A stretch of DNA of 34,716 bases from SFWF01 sp045638145 (GTDB taxonomy: Bacteria; Bacillota; Clostridia; Oscillospirales; Acutalibacteraceae): assembly GCA_045638145.1 (NCBI GenBank), contig JAZUAU010000022.1, positions 1 through 34,716 of the forward strand. Reading direction: 5' to 3'. The position numbers and the translations under genes were made by a program. Positions 9,372-18,222 of this stretch are shown here, piece after piece; position 1 is the stretch's first letter, and each line of letters opens with the position of its first letter. The notes beneath the pieces were generated by a model. The model made no database searches. It saw only the letters and a program-made list of their open reading frames with translations, and was not told the DNA's origin.

Positions 9372-9401
9372 AAACCCACGTCCTTTCTAAAGTTTTGCTA
9401 A

Positions 9402-9947
9402 TTAATTTTCGTATACCTTGGGGTCTAAAACTCCAAGATAGGGAAGATTTCTGTATTTTTCATCGAAGTCGAGTCCGTAGCCTACTACAAAAGCATCGGG
9501 AATTTCGGCTCCGACATAATCAGCCTTTACATCGGCCTTTCTTCTCTCGGGCTTGTCGAGGAAGGTGCAAATCTTAAAGCTTGCGGGATTTCTTGTCATT
9601 AGCATATTTTTAAGATTTGATAGAGTTACGCCGGAATCAAGAATGTCCTCTACAATCAGCAGGTCATAGCCCGAAAGGTCGATTGTAAGGTCCTTTATAA
9701 TTTTTACCGAGCCCGAGGTAGAGGTACCTGAGCCGTAAGACGAAACCGCCATAAAGTCGATTTTACAATGAACCTTTATTTGACGCATAAGGTCTGCCAT
9801 AAATACGGTAGAGCCCTTGAGCACGCCAACGATAAGAAGGTTTTTACCCTCGTAATCGGCGGTAATCTGCTCGCCAAGTCTTTTGATAATTTTCTTTATC
9901 TCCTCTTCTGTAAGCAGTACCTTTGCGATATCTGAATTGTCAATCAT
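9402..9947 (-). CDS. hpt: Hypoxanthine phosphoribosyltransferase
   Basis: Purine salvage enzyme joining hypoxanthine or guanine to PRPP to give IMP or GMP. It has 181 residues, normal for the family. The PRPP-binding loop LIVEDILDSGVTL lies at about 97-109. The flexible-loop region YGSGTSTSG and the C-terminal FVVGYGLDFDEKYRNLPYLG signature are present. It sits between tilS and ftsH, 27 bases after the tilS stop, with a GGGGG-type ribosome binding site. Confidence 0.96.
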   Translation of the reverse strand: MIDNSDIAKVLLTEEEIKKIIKRLGEQITADYEGKNLLIVGVLKGSTVFMADLMRQIKVHCKIDFMAVSSYGSGTSTSGSVKIIKDLTIDLSGYDLLIVEDILDSGVTLSNLKNMLMTRNPASFKICTFLDKPERRKADVKADYVGAEIPDAFVVGYGLDFDEKYRNLPYLGVLDPKVYEN

Positions 9948-9974
9948 TTTTTAATTTCCCCCGAAAACAGTATT

Positions 9975-11252
9975 TTATAAAGTTTTTGAAACTTTAAAGG
10001 TGACGGTATTTTTTGTGTTTTGGTCAAGTTTAACCCTTTCGGCTATTCCTACCGAATGTATAAATACGACACCCTCGTCATCCGAAACTACGGGAAGTGA
10101 TTCCCTTTCCTCGTTCGGAATTCTAAGCTCGTTAAAAAGCTTTTTAAGGCTTTTGGTACAGCCTCTGCCCGCAAGACAAACCGAGTCGCCCTCCTGCCTT
10201 GTTCGTACCGTCAGACTGCCCTTAATTTTATCACAATCGGCGGTGTTTTTTAATAACAAATTGTAAACATTGTTATAAAGAATCTCGGTTGTGTAGCTTG
10301 GCTTTGACTTATCCGATTCGTTTTTCTCTATTTTAAAAATCTTTTTATCGCAAACTGCAGATAATCCGCATGGCAGACTTAATCTACCGCCGTTTTTCAA
10401 AATATGGTACATTCCCTTTATATGAAATGAATCTGGATTTTCGCCTATGTTTTCTTTATGAAGCATGGTAAGTACCCTTTTTGCAACTGCGGGGTGTTGC
10501 TCGCATAAAAGCTCGGCATCAAGGCTATCACCCTTTGAAATTATGGCGTAAATTTTCAAAGCCATACCATCGATAAAATCGCCATCTTCACGAATAGACT
10601 CACTTGCCGACGCAACAGTCTGCTCTACTGACGGGTTTATCTGCTTTAAGGCAGGGACAATATTGTGTCTAATAAAGTTACGGCTATATTCGTCGGTGAG
10701 GTTTGATGAATCGGTCACGAAATCGAGTCCATTCTTACAAAGATATTTTTCCACTTCTTCTCGTGTGCACTCGATAAGCGGTCTTATATAAATATCCCTT
10801 TTAGGCGGTATACCCGCAACACCTCTTGTGCCGCTGCCCCTTGTAGTGTTGTATATCACCGTTTCTAGATTGTCACTTGCGGTGTGTGCCGTTGCAACAA
10901 CGCCCGCCCAGTTTTTCTTTAAAAACTCGTAACGGATATTACGGGCGGCAAGTTCTATACTCTCTCCCCTTTTTTCGGCTTCGGTTTTTATATCCGCAGA
11001 GCCTACCGTGAGGGGTATATCGAATTTTTCGCAAAGCCGTCTTACAAACTGCTCATCCCTGTCGGATTCCTCGCCGCGAAGGTTATGGTTGAGGTGTGCC
11101 GCACGAAGGGTTATTCCAAGCTCGTCTTTAAGGCTGTATAAAATATGCAAAAGACAGACCGAATCGGCACCGCCCGAAATGGCAACCGTAACCGAATTTG
11201 CGTCTTTTAGCATATCGTACTTTTTTATTGTGTTTAATACCTTGTCGCGCAT
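9975..11252 (-). CDS. tilS: tRNA(Ile)-lysidine synthetase
   Basis: Modifies the wobble cytidine of the tRNA-Ile CAU anticodon to lysidine, so that it reads AUA. A 425-residue protein: PP-loop ATP-pyrophosphatase motif SGGADS at 26-31, HLNHNLRGEES and the DNLET motif for the N-terminal domain, and a C-terminal TilS domain (about 345-420). The frame extends upstream to 11300, but the ATG at 11252 shares one base with the dnaB stop (TAATG), which indicates translational coupling, so I chose it. Confidence 0.95.
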   Translation of the reverse strand: MRDKVLNTIKKYDMLKDANSVTVAISGGADSVCLLHILYSLKDELGITLRAAHLNHNLRGEESDRDEQFVRRLCEKFDIPLTVGSADIKTEAEKRGESIELAARNIRYEFLKKNWAGVVATAHTASDNLETVIYNTTRGSGTRGVAGIPPKRDIYIRPLIECTREEVEKYLCKNGLDFVTDSSNLTDEYSRNFIRHNIVPALKQINPSVEQTVASASESIREDGDFIDGMALKIYAIISKGDSLDAELLCEQHPAVAKRVLTMLHKENIGENPDSFHIKGMYHILKNGGRLSLPCGLSAVCDKKIFKIEKNESDKSKPSYTTEILYNNVYNLLLKNTADCDKIKGSLTVRTRQEGDSVCLAGRGCTKSLKKLFNELRIPNEERESLPVVSDDEGVVFIHSVGIAERVKLDQNTKNTVTFKVSKTL

Positions 11253-12634
11253 TATCTGAACACATCCTGCGAAGCAAAGCGTGTAAACTGACCATCCCAA
11301 TAAAGCTTAACGGTATCAACGCTTCCGTGACGGTTTTTAGCAACGATGATTTCCGACTCGTTGGGATTGCCCTTTTGCTCCTCTCCATCCTTTTCGTTAT
11401 CATAATAGGTATCACGATAGATGAATAGTACCTGATCTGCATCCTGCTCGATAGAGCCAGATTCACGAAGATCGGAAAGGGCGGGCTTGTGGCTCTTGCC
11501 CTTTTGTTCGGTACCACGTGAGAGCTGTGCACAACAGAGAACGGGGACCTTAAGGTCCTTTGCCATTGCTTTAAGGGCTCCGGTAATTTCCTGAACCTGC
11601 TGAACACGGTTATCGTTTTTTCTGCCTGCAGAGGGCGAAATAAGCCCAAGGTAGTCGATAACTACTAGGTCTACCCTCTTCATTCTGCGAAGCTTTGCTT
11701 TCATCTGCTGAACGGTTATACCTGCGGTTTCGTCAAAGTAAAGCTCTGCTTCACCGAGAAGCTTGCCAGCCTGGGCAAGTCTTACCCATTCTTCACCCTC
11801 AAGCTCGCCTGTGCGGAGCTTTGTTGATGGAATGGACGCCTCGTTAGAGAGCATTCTCTGGGCTAACTGGTCCCTGGTCATTTCGAGTGAGAAGAAGCAT
11901 ACAGTCTTTTTAGACTGTACTGCAACATTCCTTGCGATATTAAGTGCGAGTGAGGTTTTACCCATACCGGGACGCGCACCGAGAATGATAAGGTCGGACT
12001 TATTAAGTCCTGTTGTAATCTTGTCAAGCGCGGAAATTCCCGTCGGGATTCCAACAAAATCATCCCTTGTTTCGGGATTGTTAAGCTTGTTAAGTCGGTC
12101 AAAGGTTTCGTCCTGAATAATAGACTTTATATGGGTAAGACCAGATGTTTCTCTTCCCTGTCGGATGCTGTAAATAGCACTTTCCGCATTTTCGAGAAGC
12201 TTGTCTGCATCGACAAGGTTTTCGTTGACATCCTTTATAATGTTGCCTGCCGCACCGAGAAGCGAACGTGCATAGAAGCGCTCCTTAACAATACCGACAT
12301 ATGTCATAACATTTGCAGGAACAACAAACATTTTCACAAGCTGGGTAAGATAAGACTTCCAACCTGCCTCATCGTATGTATTGTCAGATTTTAACTGTTC
12401 AAGAAGCGAAACATAATCTATCGCCCTTCCGCTAAGCTCAATCATAGCGCAAAGTGTTCTGTATATAACCTTGTGCTGAGGCAGATAGAAATAATCAACC
12501 TCCATTTCGGTAGCCACTATGTTTAAGCAGGGCGGGTCGATGAGAATTGATGCAAGAATTGCCTGCTCAGCTTCGGTGGAATATGGCAGATTCATTCCGC
12601 TTGCAGTAGTTGCAAAATCAAATTCAGGGCTCAT
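11252..12634 (-). CDS. dnaB: Replicative DNA helicase
   Basis: Hexameric 5'-3' fork helicase (called DnaC in Bacillus). It has 460 residues: the N-terminal DnaB domain (about 15-115), a linker, then a RecA-like domain with Walker A GARPGMGKTS (219-228), Walker B LVVIDYLGLI, and the DLRESGSIEQDAD arginine-finger region near the C-terminus. No intein or insertion is visible. The order rplI-dnaB is conserved in Bacillota. The stop codon overlaps the tilS start by one base. The loader is probably the DnaC-like protein at 5066-6022. Confidence 0.97.
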   Translation of the reverse strand: MSPEFDFATTASGMNLPYSTEAEQAILASILIDPPCLNIVATEMEVDYFYLPQHKVIYRTLCAMIELSGRAIDYVSLLEQLKSDNTYDEAGWKSYLTQLVKMFVVPANVMTYVGIVKERFYARSLLGAAGNIIKDVNENLVDADKLLENAESAIYSIRQGRETSGLTHIKSIIQDETFDRLNKLNNPETRDDFVGIPTGISALDKITTGLNKSDLIILGARPGMGKTSLALNIARNVAVQSKKTVCFFSLEMTRDQLAQRMLSNEASIPSTKLRTGELEGEEWVRLAQAGKLLGEAELYFDETAGITVQQMKAKLRRMKRVDLVVIDYLGLISPSAGRKNDNRVQQVQEITGALKAMAKDLKVPVLCCAQLSRGTEQKGKSHKPALSDLRESGSIEQDADQVLFIYRDTYYDNEKDGEEQKGNPNESEIIVAKNRHGSVDTVKLYWDGQFTRFASQDVFR

Positions 12635-12654
12635 TTTTAAGGCTCCTTAAAGTT

Positions 12655-13104
12655 TTATTTCTCCTGTGGGGAAACTGATACGGTAAAGCTTGCGGTAATC
12701 TCGGTAAAGAGCTTTACGGTGGCGGTATATTCGCCAAAATTCTTTATATCGGCAACGGTAAGCTTTTTCTTGTCGATTTTTGTACCAAGCATCTTATTCA
12801 GTGCTTCAGCCACCTCTTTTGAAGTAATAGATCCAAAAAGCTTTCCGTTTGCACCGGCGCGGGCGGTAAGCTCAACCTTTTTGCCGTCGATGAGGGTGGC
12901 GGTTGCCTTTGCGGCGGCCTTTTCCTCCTCGTAGTGGTGCACCTTTGCCTCAGCCTTACTGTTAAATTCAGCCATAGCGGTGGCATTTGCTTCCTTTGCT
13001 AAACTCTTCGGAAAGAGAAAATTTCTAGCATATCCGTCAGAAACGTTTACAAGGTCGCCCTTCTTTCCTTGACCGCGAACGTCTTCGAGTAAAATTACCT
13101 TCAT
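12655..13104 (-). CDS. rplI: 50S ribosomal protein L9
   Basis: A 149-residue protein of standard bL9 length. It has the N-terminal signature MKVILLEDVRGQGKKGD, the YARNFLFPK rRNA-binding segment, the long connecting helix rich in Ala, Lys and Glu, and a C-terminal domain. It lies between the GdpP-like and dnaB genes, as in Bacillus. An AGGTG ribosome binding site precedes the ATG. Confidence 0.97.
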   Translation of the reverse strand: MKVILLEDVRGQGKKGDLVNVSDGYARNFLFPKSLAKEANATAMAEFNSKAEAKVHHYEEEKAAAKATATLIDGKKVELTARAGANGKLFGSITSKEVAEALNKMLGTKIDKKKLTVADIKNFGEYTATVKLFTEITASFTVSVSPQEK

Positions 13105-13139
13105 TATGTTTCACCTTTCTTTATTGGGATTTGAGTGGG

Positions 13140-14315
13140 TTAACCTTTGAGTTGTTCGTCTTTATATTCTTCAATTGCATTTATAAGCAATTTTTGAGCT
13201 ACATTATAGTTTTCGGCTCTTATCTGGCAAGCGGCGACCGTTCTGTGTCCACCTCCGCCAAGCTTTTCCATAATACGCTTTACATTCATATCTCCGTAGG
13301 AGCGGGCCGATATGTTAATTTTATCTGCCGATGGACATATAACAAAGGAAGCTCTGACACCGCTGATTGAAAGCAGCTCATCTGCCGCCTGAGCCGCACA
13401 GACCCTTGAATATCCGTCGTTTATCTCGCTCATTGAGATAGCGCAGTCATCATGGATATAGGCTTCTGATACTATCTCATACTTTCTCTTGCAAACATCG
13501 ATGCTCTCGGAGAAAAGCTGTTTTACTGTTTTGGGCTCCGCCTTTTGTTGACGGAGATAGGATGCGATACGGAATGTATCGGGTCCTGTGTTCATGACGA
13601 AGTTTTTAGTGTCGAGCATAATTCCTGCAAAAAGAGCGTTTGCCGCAACCTTGCCAATCGGTCTGCCACTAAGCGCCTTAATTATAGCTGTACATATTTC
13701 GCAAGCCGAAGAAGCCGAGGTTTTCAGGAAGCTTAAATGTGCACGGGAGGCAAAATCGTCCGCTCTTAAGTGATGGTCGATTATAACCACTCTTCCCGCC
13801 TTTTCATAGGCACGCTCAAAGTCCATAAGGCTCGGGCGGTGAGTATCAACTATAACAAGCAGTGTGTTCATTCCGACAAGGCGGTCTATATCCGCCTCGC
13901 CGAAAAATCTGCAGTCGGTATCGGTATAGCAAATAAGGTCTACAAGAGGTCTGCCGAGGGTATTTTCTTTATTCAAGAGAAGATTTACTCTATATTTTGT
14001 TCTTAAAAAGGAATATAACCCGTATTCCGCTCCGATTGAATCAAGGTCGGAAAACTTGTGACCCATTATAACGATATTGGAAGCTTCATCGCACATTTTT
14101 TGGAATTTCTTTGAAAACCTCATAAGTTTCAAATCCAAAACCCCGATGTTTGCAACGAGGTCTATCATTCTGTAAAGTGCAACGGCAACAATAGCGCTTA
14201 TCACACCGACGGCGATGCCTACCCAAACATTGAGGAGTATTGCAACTATGGTTACTGTAGCACAAAATGCGAACAGCAGTGCAATTATTTTTGTTTTAAG
14301 GGTTAGTTTTTTCAT
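13140..14315 (-). CDS. GdpP-type DHH/DHHA1 phosphodiesterase lacking PAS and GGDEF domains
   Basis: A 391-residue membrane-anchored DHH-family protein. It has two hydrophobic segments (about 8-27 and 30-49), the first DHH motif GHKFSDLDSIGA (85-96), VDTHRP (156-161), DHH (180-182), and a C-terminal DHHA1 domain ending in GGGGH. Gene order (rnj, this gene, rplI, dnaB) is that of gdpP/yybT, the c-di-AMP phosphodiesterase of Bacillota, so c-di-AMP hydrolysis is the best guess. Full GdpP has about 650 residues with PAS and degenerate GGDEF domains between the membrane part and DHH. Here only about 30 residues join them, so the heme- and nucleotide-sensing modules are absent. No frameshift is evident; the compact form looks intact. 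Confidence 0.87.
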   Translation of the reverse strand: MKKLTLKTKIIALLFAFCATVTIVAILLNVWVGIAVGVISAIVAVALYRMIDLVANIGVLDLKLMRFSKKFQKMCDEASNIVIMGHKFSDLDSIGAEYGLYSFLRTKYRVNLLLNKENTLGRPLVDLICYTDTDCRFFGEADIDRLVGMNTLLVIVDTHRPSLMDFERAYEKAGRVVIIDHHLRADDFASRAHLSFLKTSASSACEICTAIIKALSGRPIGKVAANALFAGIMLDTKNFVMNTGPDTFRIASYLRQQKAEPKTVKQLFSESIDVCKRKYEIVSEAYIHDDCAISMSEINDGYSRVCAAQAADELLSISGVRASFVICPSADKINISARSYGDMNVKRIMEKLGGGGHRTVAACQIRAENYNVAQKLLINAIEEYKDEQLKG

Positions 14316-14333
14316 AAAAACCGTCCTTTCTCA

Positions 14334-16124
14334 CTATACCTCAAGAATTATGGGAAGAATAATCGGACTCCTTCTTGTGTTCTCATAGAGGTATCTTGAA
14401 ACCGAGTCTCTTACTCTCATTCTGATAGTATTGAAATCCCTGATATTCTGAATATAACAACGCTCAATAGCATCCTCTGCAATATCTTTAATCTGTGCGA
14501 GGAGCTCCTCGGACTCTCTTTCGTAAACGAAACCGCGGCTTACTATCTCGGGACCTGCGATAACCTCGCGTGAGGCAGAATCTATTGTAAAAGCAACCGC
14601 AATTATTCCGTGGTCGGAAAGATTCTTTCTGTCCTTCAGCACTACTGCACCGACGTCTCCGACACCGAGACCGTCGACAAGAATACTTCCTGCCTGCACA
14701 GTAGAGGTTTTCTTCATAGAGCGGGAATTTAGCTCAATCACATCGCCAATATTTGCGATTAGTATATTTTCCTTATCAATTCCGCTGGCAGATGCAAGCA
14801 TAGCGTGCTTGTAAAGGTGCTTTTGCTCACCGTGTGCGGGGATAAAAAACTTTGGTTTAACAAGAGAAAGCATAAGCTTCAGCTCTTCCTGACAGGCGTG
14901 ACCAGAAACATGAACATCATACATTTTCTCGTACACAACATCTGCCCCCCTCTTCATAAGCTCGTTTACAACCTTACCAACAAGCTTTTCGTTTCCCGGG
15001 ATGGGAGTTGCAGAAATGATTATCATATCATTCGGCACGATATCAACGTTTCTGTGGTCGTTATAAGCCATTCTATGAAGGGCCGAAAGAGGCTCGCCCT
15101 GACTTCCTGTTGTTATAATAACAAGCTGCTCGGGTGTATATTTCTTTATGCTTTCAATATCAATAAGAACATTATCAGGCACATTAAGATATCCAAGCTC
15201 GGAGGCAACCGAGACAACATTTATCATGCTTCTGCCCGAAACGGCAACCTTTCGTTTGTAGCTTACTGCCGCGTCAATTATCTGCTGAATACGGTGAATA
15301 TTTGATGAGAAGGTTGCAACGATAATTCTGTTGCGACCTGCCTTTCTGAAAAGGTGGGCAAAGGATTCGCCTACCAACTTTTCAGAAGAGGTGTAACCGG
15401 GACGCTCTGCATTGGTCGAATCGGAAAGAAGCGCCAAAACCCCCTCGCTTCCAAGCTTTGCAAAACGGGAAAGGTCGATAACCTGGTCGTCAATCGGGGT
15501 GGTGTCAATTTTAAAGTCACCCGTCTGAATAATTAAACCCGCGGGACACTTAATAGCAAATGCAACTGCATCGGGGATTGAGTGGTTAACGTGGATAAAT
15601 TCAACCGAGAAGACGCCTGCCTGCACCTTGTCACCAGGGTTTGTAACCAAGAGCTTGGCTCCGCCAAAAAGCTTATGCTCACGAAGCTTGCCTTCGATAA
15701 GACCGAGGGTAAGACGTGTTCCATAAATCGGAACGTTAAGCTCGCGTAGTAGATACGGGATACCACCTATATGGTCCTCATGTCCGTGTGTTACGAAAAG
15801 TCCACGAATCTTACCTTTATTCTCTATAAGATAGGAAAAATCCGGAATAACAATATCGATGCCCGGCATTTCCTCATCAGGGAAGCTCATTCCGCAGTCA
15901 ACGAGAATTATATCGTTTTCATACTCATAAACGGTGATGTTCTTGCCGATTTCGCCCATACCGCCGAGGGGTATAATCTTTACGCTCGGCTTTTTTGTTT
16001 TTTTCTCCGGTGCTTTTGTGTTTCTCTTTGTGTCTGTCTTTTTAGACCTTTGACCCGTCTTTTTGTTCTGTTCTTTTACTGAATTCTTAGTTGTATTCTT
16101 CTTGTAGTTTTTTTCAGCTGGCAT
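14334..16124 (-). CDS. rnj: Ribonuclease J
   Basis: Metallo-beta-lactamase/beta-CASP 5'-3' exonuclease and endonuclease of mRNA decay and rRNA maturation. It has 596 residues. A Lys/Thr/Asn-rich basic extension occupies residues 1-47; the catalytic core starts at VKIIPLGGMGEIGKN. Zinc motif HGHEDH lies at 113-118, and the beta-CASP and C-terminal domains are complete. The open frame extends to 16211, but the first 29 codons lack a ribosome binding site. The ATG at 16124 is preceded by GGAGG at 11 bases, so I start there. It is first in the operon leading to ftsH. Confidence 0.94.
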   Translation of the reverse strand: MPAEKNYKKNTTKNSVKEQNKKTGQRSKKTDTKRNTKAPEKKTKKPSVKIIPLGGMGEIGKNITVYEYENDIILVDCGMSFPDEEMPGIDIVIPDFSYLIENKGKIRGLFVTHGHEDHIGGIPYLLRELNVPIYGTRLTLGLIEGKLREHKLFGGAKLLVTNPGDKVQAGVFSVEFIHVNHSIPDAVAFAIKCPAGLIIQTGDFKIDTTPIDDQVIDLSRFAKLGSEGVLALLSDSTNAERPGYTSSEKLVGESFAHLFRKAGRNRIIVATFSSNIHRIQQIIDAAVSYKRKVAVSGRSMINVVSVASELGYLNVPDNVLIDIESIKKYTPEQLVIITTGSQGEPLSALHRMAYNDHRNVDIVPNDMIIISATPIPGNEKLVGKVVNELMKRGADVVYEKMYDVHVSGHACQEELKLMLSLVKPKFFIPAHGEQKHLYKHAMLASASGIDKENILIANIGDVIELNSRSMKKTSTVQAGSILVDGLGVGDVGAVVLKDRKNLSDHGIIAVAFTIDSASREVIAGPEIVSRGFVYERESEELLAQIKDIAEDAIERCYIQNIRDFNTIRMRVRDSVSRYLYENTRRSPIILPIILEV

Positions 16125-16215
16125 TAAAAATTTTTCCTCCAATTTCAAAAATAAAATATGTATATGATTCCCAACAATGCCTTTAATTGGGAAAAGCGTA
16201 AAATTAATCAATATA

Positions 16216-16244
16216 ATTTTACTGTCAAATCGTTATATTGTCAA
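16216..16244 (-). promoter_or_regulatory. Promoter of the rnj-ftsH operon
   Basis: Minus-strand -35 TTGACA (16239-16244), 17-bp spacer, -10 TAAAAT (16216-16221). A second TTGACA overlaps the spacer. The predicted leader before rnj is about 85 bases. Confidence 0.75.
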
Positions 16245-16301
16245 GTATTATATATATAATATAATTATGGCGCGGTAAAAATCCGCTTAAACATTTATTT
16301 G

Positions 16302-16330
16302 TTGAAAATTTCGCCAATTTGTGATAAAAT
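16302..16330 (+). promoter_or_regulatory. Promoter of the degV-family gene
   Basis: -35 TTGAAA (16302-16307), 17-bp spacer, -10 TAAAAT (16325-16330) with an upstream TG (extended -10). The ATG is at 16360 after a GGAGG site. It is divergent from the rnj promoter. Confidence 0.78.
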
Positions 16331-16359
16331 AGTTAAAATTTTGTTTTGGAGGTGCCGTA

Positions 16360-17220
16360 ATGGCAGAAAAAAAGGTTCTTATAACACGCGACAGCACGAG
16401 CGACCTTCCGCCCGAGCTTGTCGAGAAATTAAATATTAAAACCATTCCCCTAATTGTCACCCTTGGCGACAAGGCTTATCAGGACGGTGTAGACATTAAC
16501 CCTGATGATATTTACAAATGTCACGAGGAGCACGGCGTTCTTCCAAAGACCAGTGCCGCTAACGTTGACGATATGATTAACTTCTTCGGCCCCTTCGTTA
16601 AGGAAGGCTACGAAATCGTTCACTTCTGTATCAGCTCGTCTATGTCCTCAACCTATCAGAATTCCTGCATTGCGGCAGAAGAATTTGAGGACGTTTATGT
16701 TGTAGACTCTGCTAACCTTTCAACCGGTGAGGGTCTTCTTATTTTGAAGGCGTGTGAATGGGCGGCTGAAGGCCTTTCCGCTAAGGAAGTATATGACAAG
16801 GTGTGCGAGCTTATCCCCCGCGTCGATGCTTCCTTCGTTATCGACAGCCTTGAATATCTTCACAAGGGTGGACGTTGCTCGGCTCTTGCGGCTCTCGGCG
16901 CAAATCTTCTTAAATTAAAGCCCTGTATTGAGGTAAAGGGCGGCTCTATGGGCGTTTCTAAGAAATACAGAGGTAAATACAGTGAGACCCTAAAGCAGTA
17001 CGTTGCCGACCGACTTACAGACTATTCTGATATCGACCTTTCCCGCGTTTTCGTAACCCACGCAGGCTGTGATGAGGAAATCGTAAATCAGGTTGTAGAG
17101 CAGGTAAAGTCTACCGCACCCTTCGAGGAGCTCATCATCTCCCGTGCAGGTTGTACCGTTTCCGCCCATTGTGGCAGAAACACCCTTGGTGTTCTTTACA
17201 TCAGAAAAACCGATAAATAA
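16360..17220 (+). CDS. DegV family fatty-acid-binding protein
   Basis: A 286-residue DegV protein. The family (FakB in Staphylococcus) binds a fatty acid and presents it to a FakA-type kinase for phospholipid synthesis. Visible family marks are the opening ITRDSTSDLPPE, the PKTSAAN segment with the lipid head-group Thr/Ser, the ISSSMSSTYQ loop, and YLHKGGRCS. No FakA-like kinase gene is visible in the window. Single-gene unit with its own promoter and terminator. The lipid role is family knowledge, not shown by the sequence. Confidence 0.93.
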   Translation: MAEKKVLITRDSTSDLPPELVEKLNIKTIPLIVTLGDKAYQDGVDINPDDIYKCHEEHGVLPKTSAANVDDMINFFGPFVKEGYEIVHFCISSSMSSTYQNSCIAAEEFEDVYVVDSANLSTGEGLLILKACEWAAEGLSAKEVYDKVCELIPRVDASFVIDSLEYLHKGGRCSALAALGANLLKLKPCIEVKGGSMGVSKKYRGKYSETLKQYVADRLTDYSDIDLSRVFVTHAGCDEEIVNQVVEQVKSTAPFEELIISRAGCTVSAHCGRNTLGVLYIRKTDK

Positions 17221-17249
17221 TATCACAAATACTGACTTTCGCATATTAT

Positions 17250-17305
17250 AAGACAGGGAGCAAACGGATATCCTTCCTTTCGGCGTCAGACCGCGGTCCT
17301 GTCTT
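17250..17305 (+). other. Structured 3' untranslated segment after the degV-family gene
   Basis: AAGACAGG (17250-17257) pairs with CCTGTCTT (17298-17305) around a 40-base interior that contains the palindrome GACCGCGGTC (17289-17298). There is no U run, so it is not itself a terminator; the terminator lies 38 bases further on. Function unknown. Confidence 0.4.
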
Positions 17306-17342
17306 TAAGATAACCGAAAAATCAGTCTCCCTTTGAAATATA

Positions 17343-17375
17343 AAAGCCATCCGAAATTCGGATGGCTTTCTTTTT
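17343..17375. terminator. Convergent terminator between the degV-family and YesL-like genes
   Basis: A long perfect inverted repeat (17343-17355 with 17357-17369) followed by CTTTTT on the plus strand. It overlaps the stop of the minus-strand YesL-like gene and, read on that strand, is followed by TTTTATATTT, so it can act in both directions. Confidence 0.88.
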
Positions 17376-18222
17376 ATTCTTCGTCTTCAGGAAGAAGTCT
17401 TTCATCGTCGAAGACGGTTTCTTCCTCTTCTTCATCTTCGGGCACGGGAAGTCCGAGAGAACGGCGAAGCTCGATATCTGCATCAGGATTCTGCTCATAG
17501 TAGGGGTCAATCATAAGTCGGCGAACTGCAGAGAAAACACAGAACTGAACCAGCAGATGATGAAATCCTGGATAGAAGCAAACGGTCGCAAGAAGCATAG
17601 TGGCGACCATAAATGTGAAGATATGAGCATTGCTCCAGCAGAGAAGACAAATTCCTGCCGCAATTACAAACCACAAAACCGAGCCAAGTACCACAAGTAA
17701 ATTCTTTGGAAGGTTGATGAAAACAAAATAGAATGAGTTTTTCAGTATCTTTTTTAGCGGCATATTAAAGGTTATAAGAATAAGCCAAGCATAGTAATTC
17801 ATTACTGAAATTACAAAGAAAATGCTTATCATAAGACCTGTGCCGAGCATTCCTCCAAAGCCCTCAAATGCACGGAAATATGTAATGCCTGCAACAATTA
17901 CTGCAGCAGAAACGATAATGTTTATAATTCCGAGCGGAAGGGCTTGCTTCCAGTTTTTCTTTATAGTCTCAAAAAAATCACTGACACCGAATGAATGTTT
18001 ATCCCTTGCTATATTTCTTGCAATATTGGTCATTCCTGCACTGCCCAATCCCGACGGGATGATAAGCAGGCTAAAAAGCACATAAAGACAACCTGAGGGA
18101 ACAAGCTTCCAAATATTCTTAAACCATATCTCAAAGAAGTAGAAAAAGCTTCTCTTCTGCGGTTCGTCCTTGCTAACGCCCGGACCAGGCTTACTATAAT
18201 TAAAAAATCCACCAAAACCCAT
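17374..18222 (-). CDS. YesL-like (DUF624) integral membrane protein
   Basis: A 282-residue membrane protein with about five hydrophobic segments (around 38-58, 93-115, 123-150, 168-192 and 198-222). Its layout resembles the DUF624/YesL family: an FFxIWFKNIWKLVPSG start and a DFFETIKKNWKQA loop between segments 1 and 2. The C-terminal ~50 residues are strongly acidic (runs of Glu and Asp), which is unusual and probably cytoplasmic. The family has no firm function; members often lie in sugar-uptake regions. The start ATG shares one base with the stop of the upstream membrane gene (TAATG), so the two are translationally coupled. Confidence 0.75.
   Translation of the reverse strand: MGFGGFFNYSKPGPGVSKDEPQKRSFFYFFEIWFKNIWKLVPSGCLYVLFSLLIIPSGLGSAGMTNIARNIARDKHSFGVSDFFETIKKNWKQALPLGIINIIVSAAVIVAGITYFRAFEGFGGMLGTGLMISIFFVISVMNYYAWLILITFNMPLKKILKNSFYFVFINLPKNLLVVLGSVLWFVIAAGICLLCWSNAHIFTFMVATMLLATVCFYPGFHHLLVQFCVFSAVRRLMIDPYYEQNPDADIELRRSLGLPVPEDEEEEETVFDDERLLPEDEE

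Noticed and set aside
11253..11300. Longer TilS starting at 11300
   Set aside because: It would overlap the end of dnaB by about 16 codons; the TAATG junction at 11252 gives a coupled start matching the usual TilS N-terminus.
16125..16211. Longer N-terminus for RNase J starting at 16211
   Set aside because: The added 29 codons lie in A/T-rich leader without a ribosome binding site, and the predicted -10 (16216-16221) would leave almost no leader. GGAGG precedes the ATG at 16124.
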